DNA of 64,000 nucleotides from Plecoglossus altivelis (lineage: Eukaryota > Chordata > Actinopteri > Osmeriformes > Plecoglossidae), in contig BROE01000016.1 of the NCBI GenBank assembly GCA_036571765.1, forward strand, positions 13,531,021 through 13,595,020, written 5' to 3'. The notes under the pieces were generated by a model that ran no database searches, was not told where the DNA came from, and saw only the letters and a program-made list of their open reading frames with translations. Made by a program: the position numbers and the translations under genes. Shown here in pieces: positions 62,851 through 64,000 of this stretch; within the stretch, counting starts at the first letter, position 1; each line of letters begins with the position of its first letter.

Positions 62851-64000
62851 GTTTTCTGTGTACGGCAGGTCTGTTTGAAGCAGCTAGTGTGCAGTATGTG
62901 TCTGATAGCAGCATGAAGATAGTCTTCTCCTGCAGCGAGCCTTCCATAGTGGTAACCTACGACACCGTCCAGGGAAACCACTCTGTGTGGGCGCTGCACA
63001 AAGTCACGTCTGAAGTAAGATTAAGTAGTGGTTCGGTATTCTAATTTTTAAGGTTTTCATCGTGGCAATTTTAGATTCGAGTCTAGTTATGTAATATCCC
63101 TGAGGTAATTAGATTTACAGCATTCAGTGGAAAAAACAAAGGTAATCTGATAATACATTTAAACAATTATCAAAATTGGTCATTATTTAAGATGCACTTC
63201 GTTCTTGTTGAGATATGTAGCATTAAAATGTTAACATCATTAGCAACACTAACCAAATGAACAATTACGCTTAAATTTCCTCCAACACGTTTAGTCCGAT
63301 GTAGGACTGATTGTACCCCTCCGTTCTGATACGACCTCTCGACCCTCCTGTCTGACCCCCAGGAGCAGGCAACCATGCTGAAGTGGCCTGAGCAGGTGGG
63401 CAGCAGGGCGCAGCAGGGCCTTGTGGGGCCCAGCCTCCTGACCTCTCACCTCAGGAGCGTCTCCCGGCTGGACTCCCCGGTCGGGGCAGGGATGGGCTCC
63501 CCCCTCCACTGCCACGCCCTGCACAGCCGGATGACATCATCTCCGGGCCATCACTCGCGGAATCACTCCCCGAGCATTTCCAACATGGCCGCCCTCAGGT
63601 CAGTTTGGACTGTCGTCGTTTTGGAGAGTGCAGATAGCTGTAGGGTATCCTGCACACCAAACTCCCCTAAAACTCTCTCACTCACTCCTCAGAGTGAAAT
63701 CTAGGCTCCAGAGACATGTGGATCTGTTGGAGCACCTTGCTTTAGGTTACTAGCAAAAGACTCTGGAACCTCAGTAAACCTCTATTTCTACATGGTTTTC
63801 TCCAATCCTCCCCTCCAGTCGGTCCCACTCTCCTGGCATGGCCGCGCCCTCCTTTACGGGTGCAACTCGCTTCAACGTGTCATACCACTCATTGTCCCCA
63901 AGGGGGCACCCCAGCTTGCTGCCCTCGCCCAACAGCACCATCAACGAGTCTCTGCTGGGGCCGGAGATGGAGCCCATTGTACCAGACCTTTGCATGGAGC
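60754..64000 (+). CDS. anapc1: Anaphase-promoting complex subunit 1 (APC1), 5' part of the gene
   Basis: APC1 is the large scaffold subunit of the APC/C ubiquitin ligase. Exons seen: 60754-60966, 61091-61252, 61369-61411, 61659-61759, 62181-62263, 62367-62440, 62869-63014, 63363-63598 and 63819 to the window end. Phases agree and give the first 413 or so of about 1,940 residues. The start MSNVYEERATMIAAG and the run LQLRQLQPASELWSSDGAAG closely match the human protein as remembered. Later pieces include AVYKAFTVDS-like, PTVFSMLHPLDEIS and a Ser/Pro-rich segment (SRNHSPSISNMAALR) that corresponds to the disordered, mitotically phosphorylated loop of human APC1. The N-terminal beta-propeller region is therefore present; the remainder lies beyond the window. 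Confidence 0.94.
62692..62852. repeat. GTGTGC/GTGCGT microsatellite in an anapc1 intron
   Basis: A long, impure TG tract with CG and CA interruptions ends about 15 bases before the exon acceptor at 62868/62869, so it overlaps the acceptor's upstream region. Confidence 0.85.

Noticed and set aside
62673..63044. Cys/Val-rich frame leading into anapc1 exon
   Set aside because: The first part is a TG microsatellite; the true exon starts at 62869 after an AG acceptor.

Overview
The window is vertebrate nuclear DNA, most likely from a ray-finned (teleost) fish. The evidence is intron-rich genes with canonical GT/AG junctions, many (CA)n/(GT)n microsatellites, piggyBac-like miniature elements, and proteins that align closely with vertebrate families as remembered. 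No species can be named from the sequence alone. No operon, CRISPR, tRNA or rRNA feature was seen. All exon boundaries were read by eye from splice consensus, reading phase and family similarity; no aligner or transcript data were available.

Seven protein-coding genes are recognisable. From left to right: the 3' half of hnrnpll (+, 59-2401); atl2, encoding the ER-shaping GTPase atlastin-2 (+, 7629-17983); slc29a1, encoding equilibrative nucleoside transporter ENT1 (-, 27264-20844), tail-to-tail with atl2; a gene-poor, repeat-bearing stretch of about 16 kb (27312-43365); mtrf1l, a mitochondrial release factor (+, 43366-46504); fbxo5/emi1, an APC/C inhibitor (+, 47802-49507); vip, encoding the PHI and VIP neuropeptides (-, 56193-54840); and the first 413 or so codons of anapc1, the largest APC/C subunit (+, 60754 to the window edge).

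The gene order combines blocks that lie apart in human: HNRNPLL-ATL2 (2p22), SLC29A1 (6p21), MTRF1L-FBXO5-VIP (6q25) and ANAPC1 (2q13). An APC/C inhibitor gene (fbxo5) and an APC/C core subunit gene (anapc1) therefore sit about 11 kb apart with only vip between them.

The most interesting details are: two alternative C-terminal exons plus a 15-nt in-frame microexon in atl2; a compact prepro-VIP gene with no visible N-terminal spacer exon; a long open frame of unknown origin at 6184-6936; CA-repeat tracts beside splice donors in a window that also encodes an hnRNP L-family protein; an overlapping upstream ORF at the anapc1 start; and two relatives of a piggyBac-like miniature element, both carrying microsatellites. 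I found no convincing new multi-gene biological system. The unexplained parts are the 6184-6936 frame and a short open segment near 32.2 kb.
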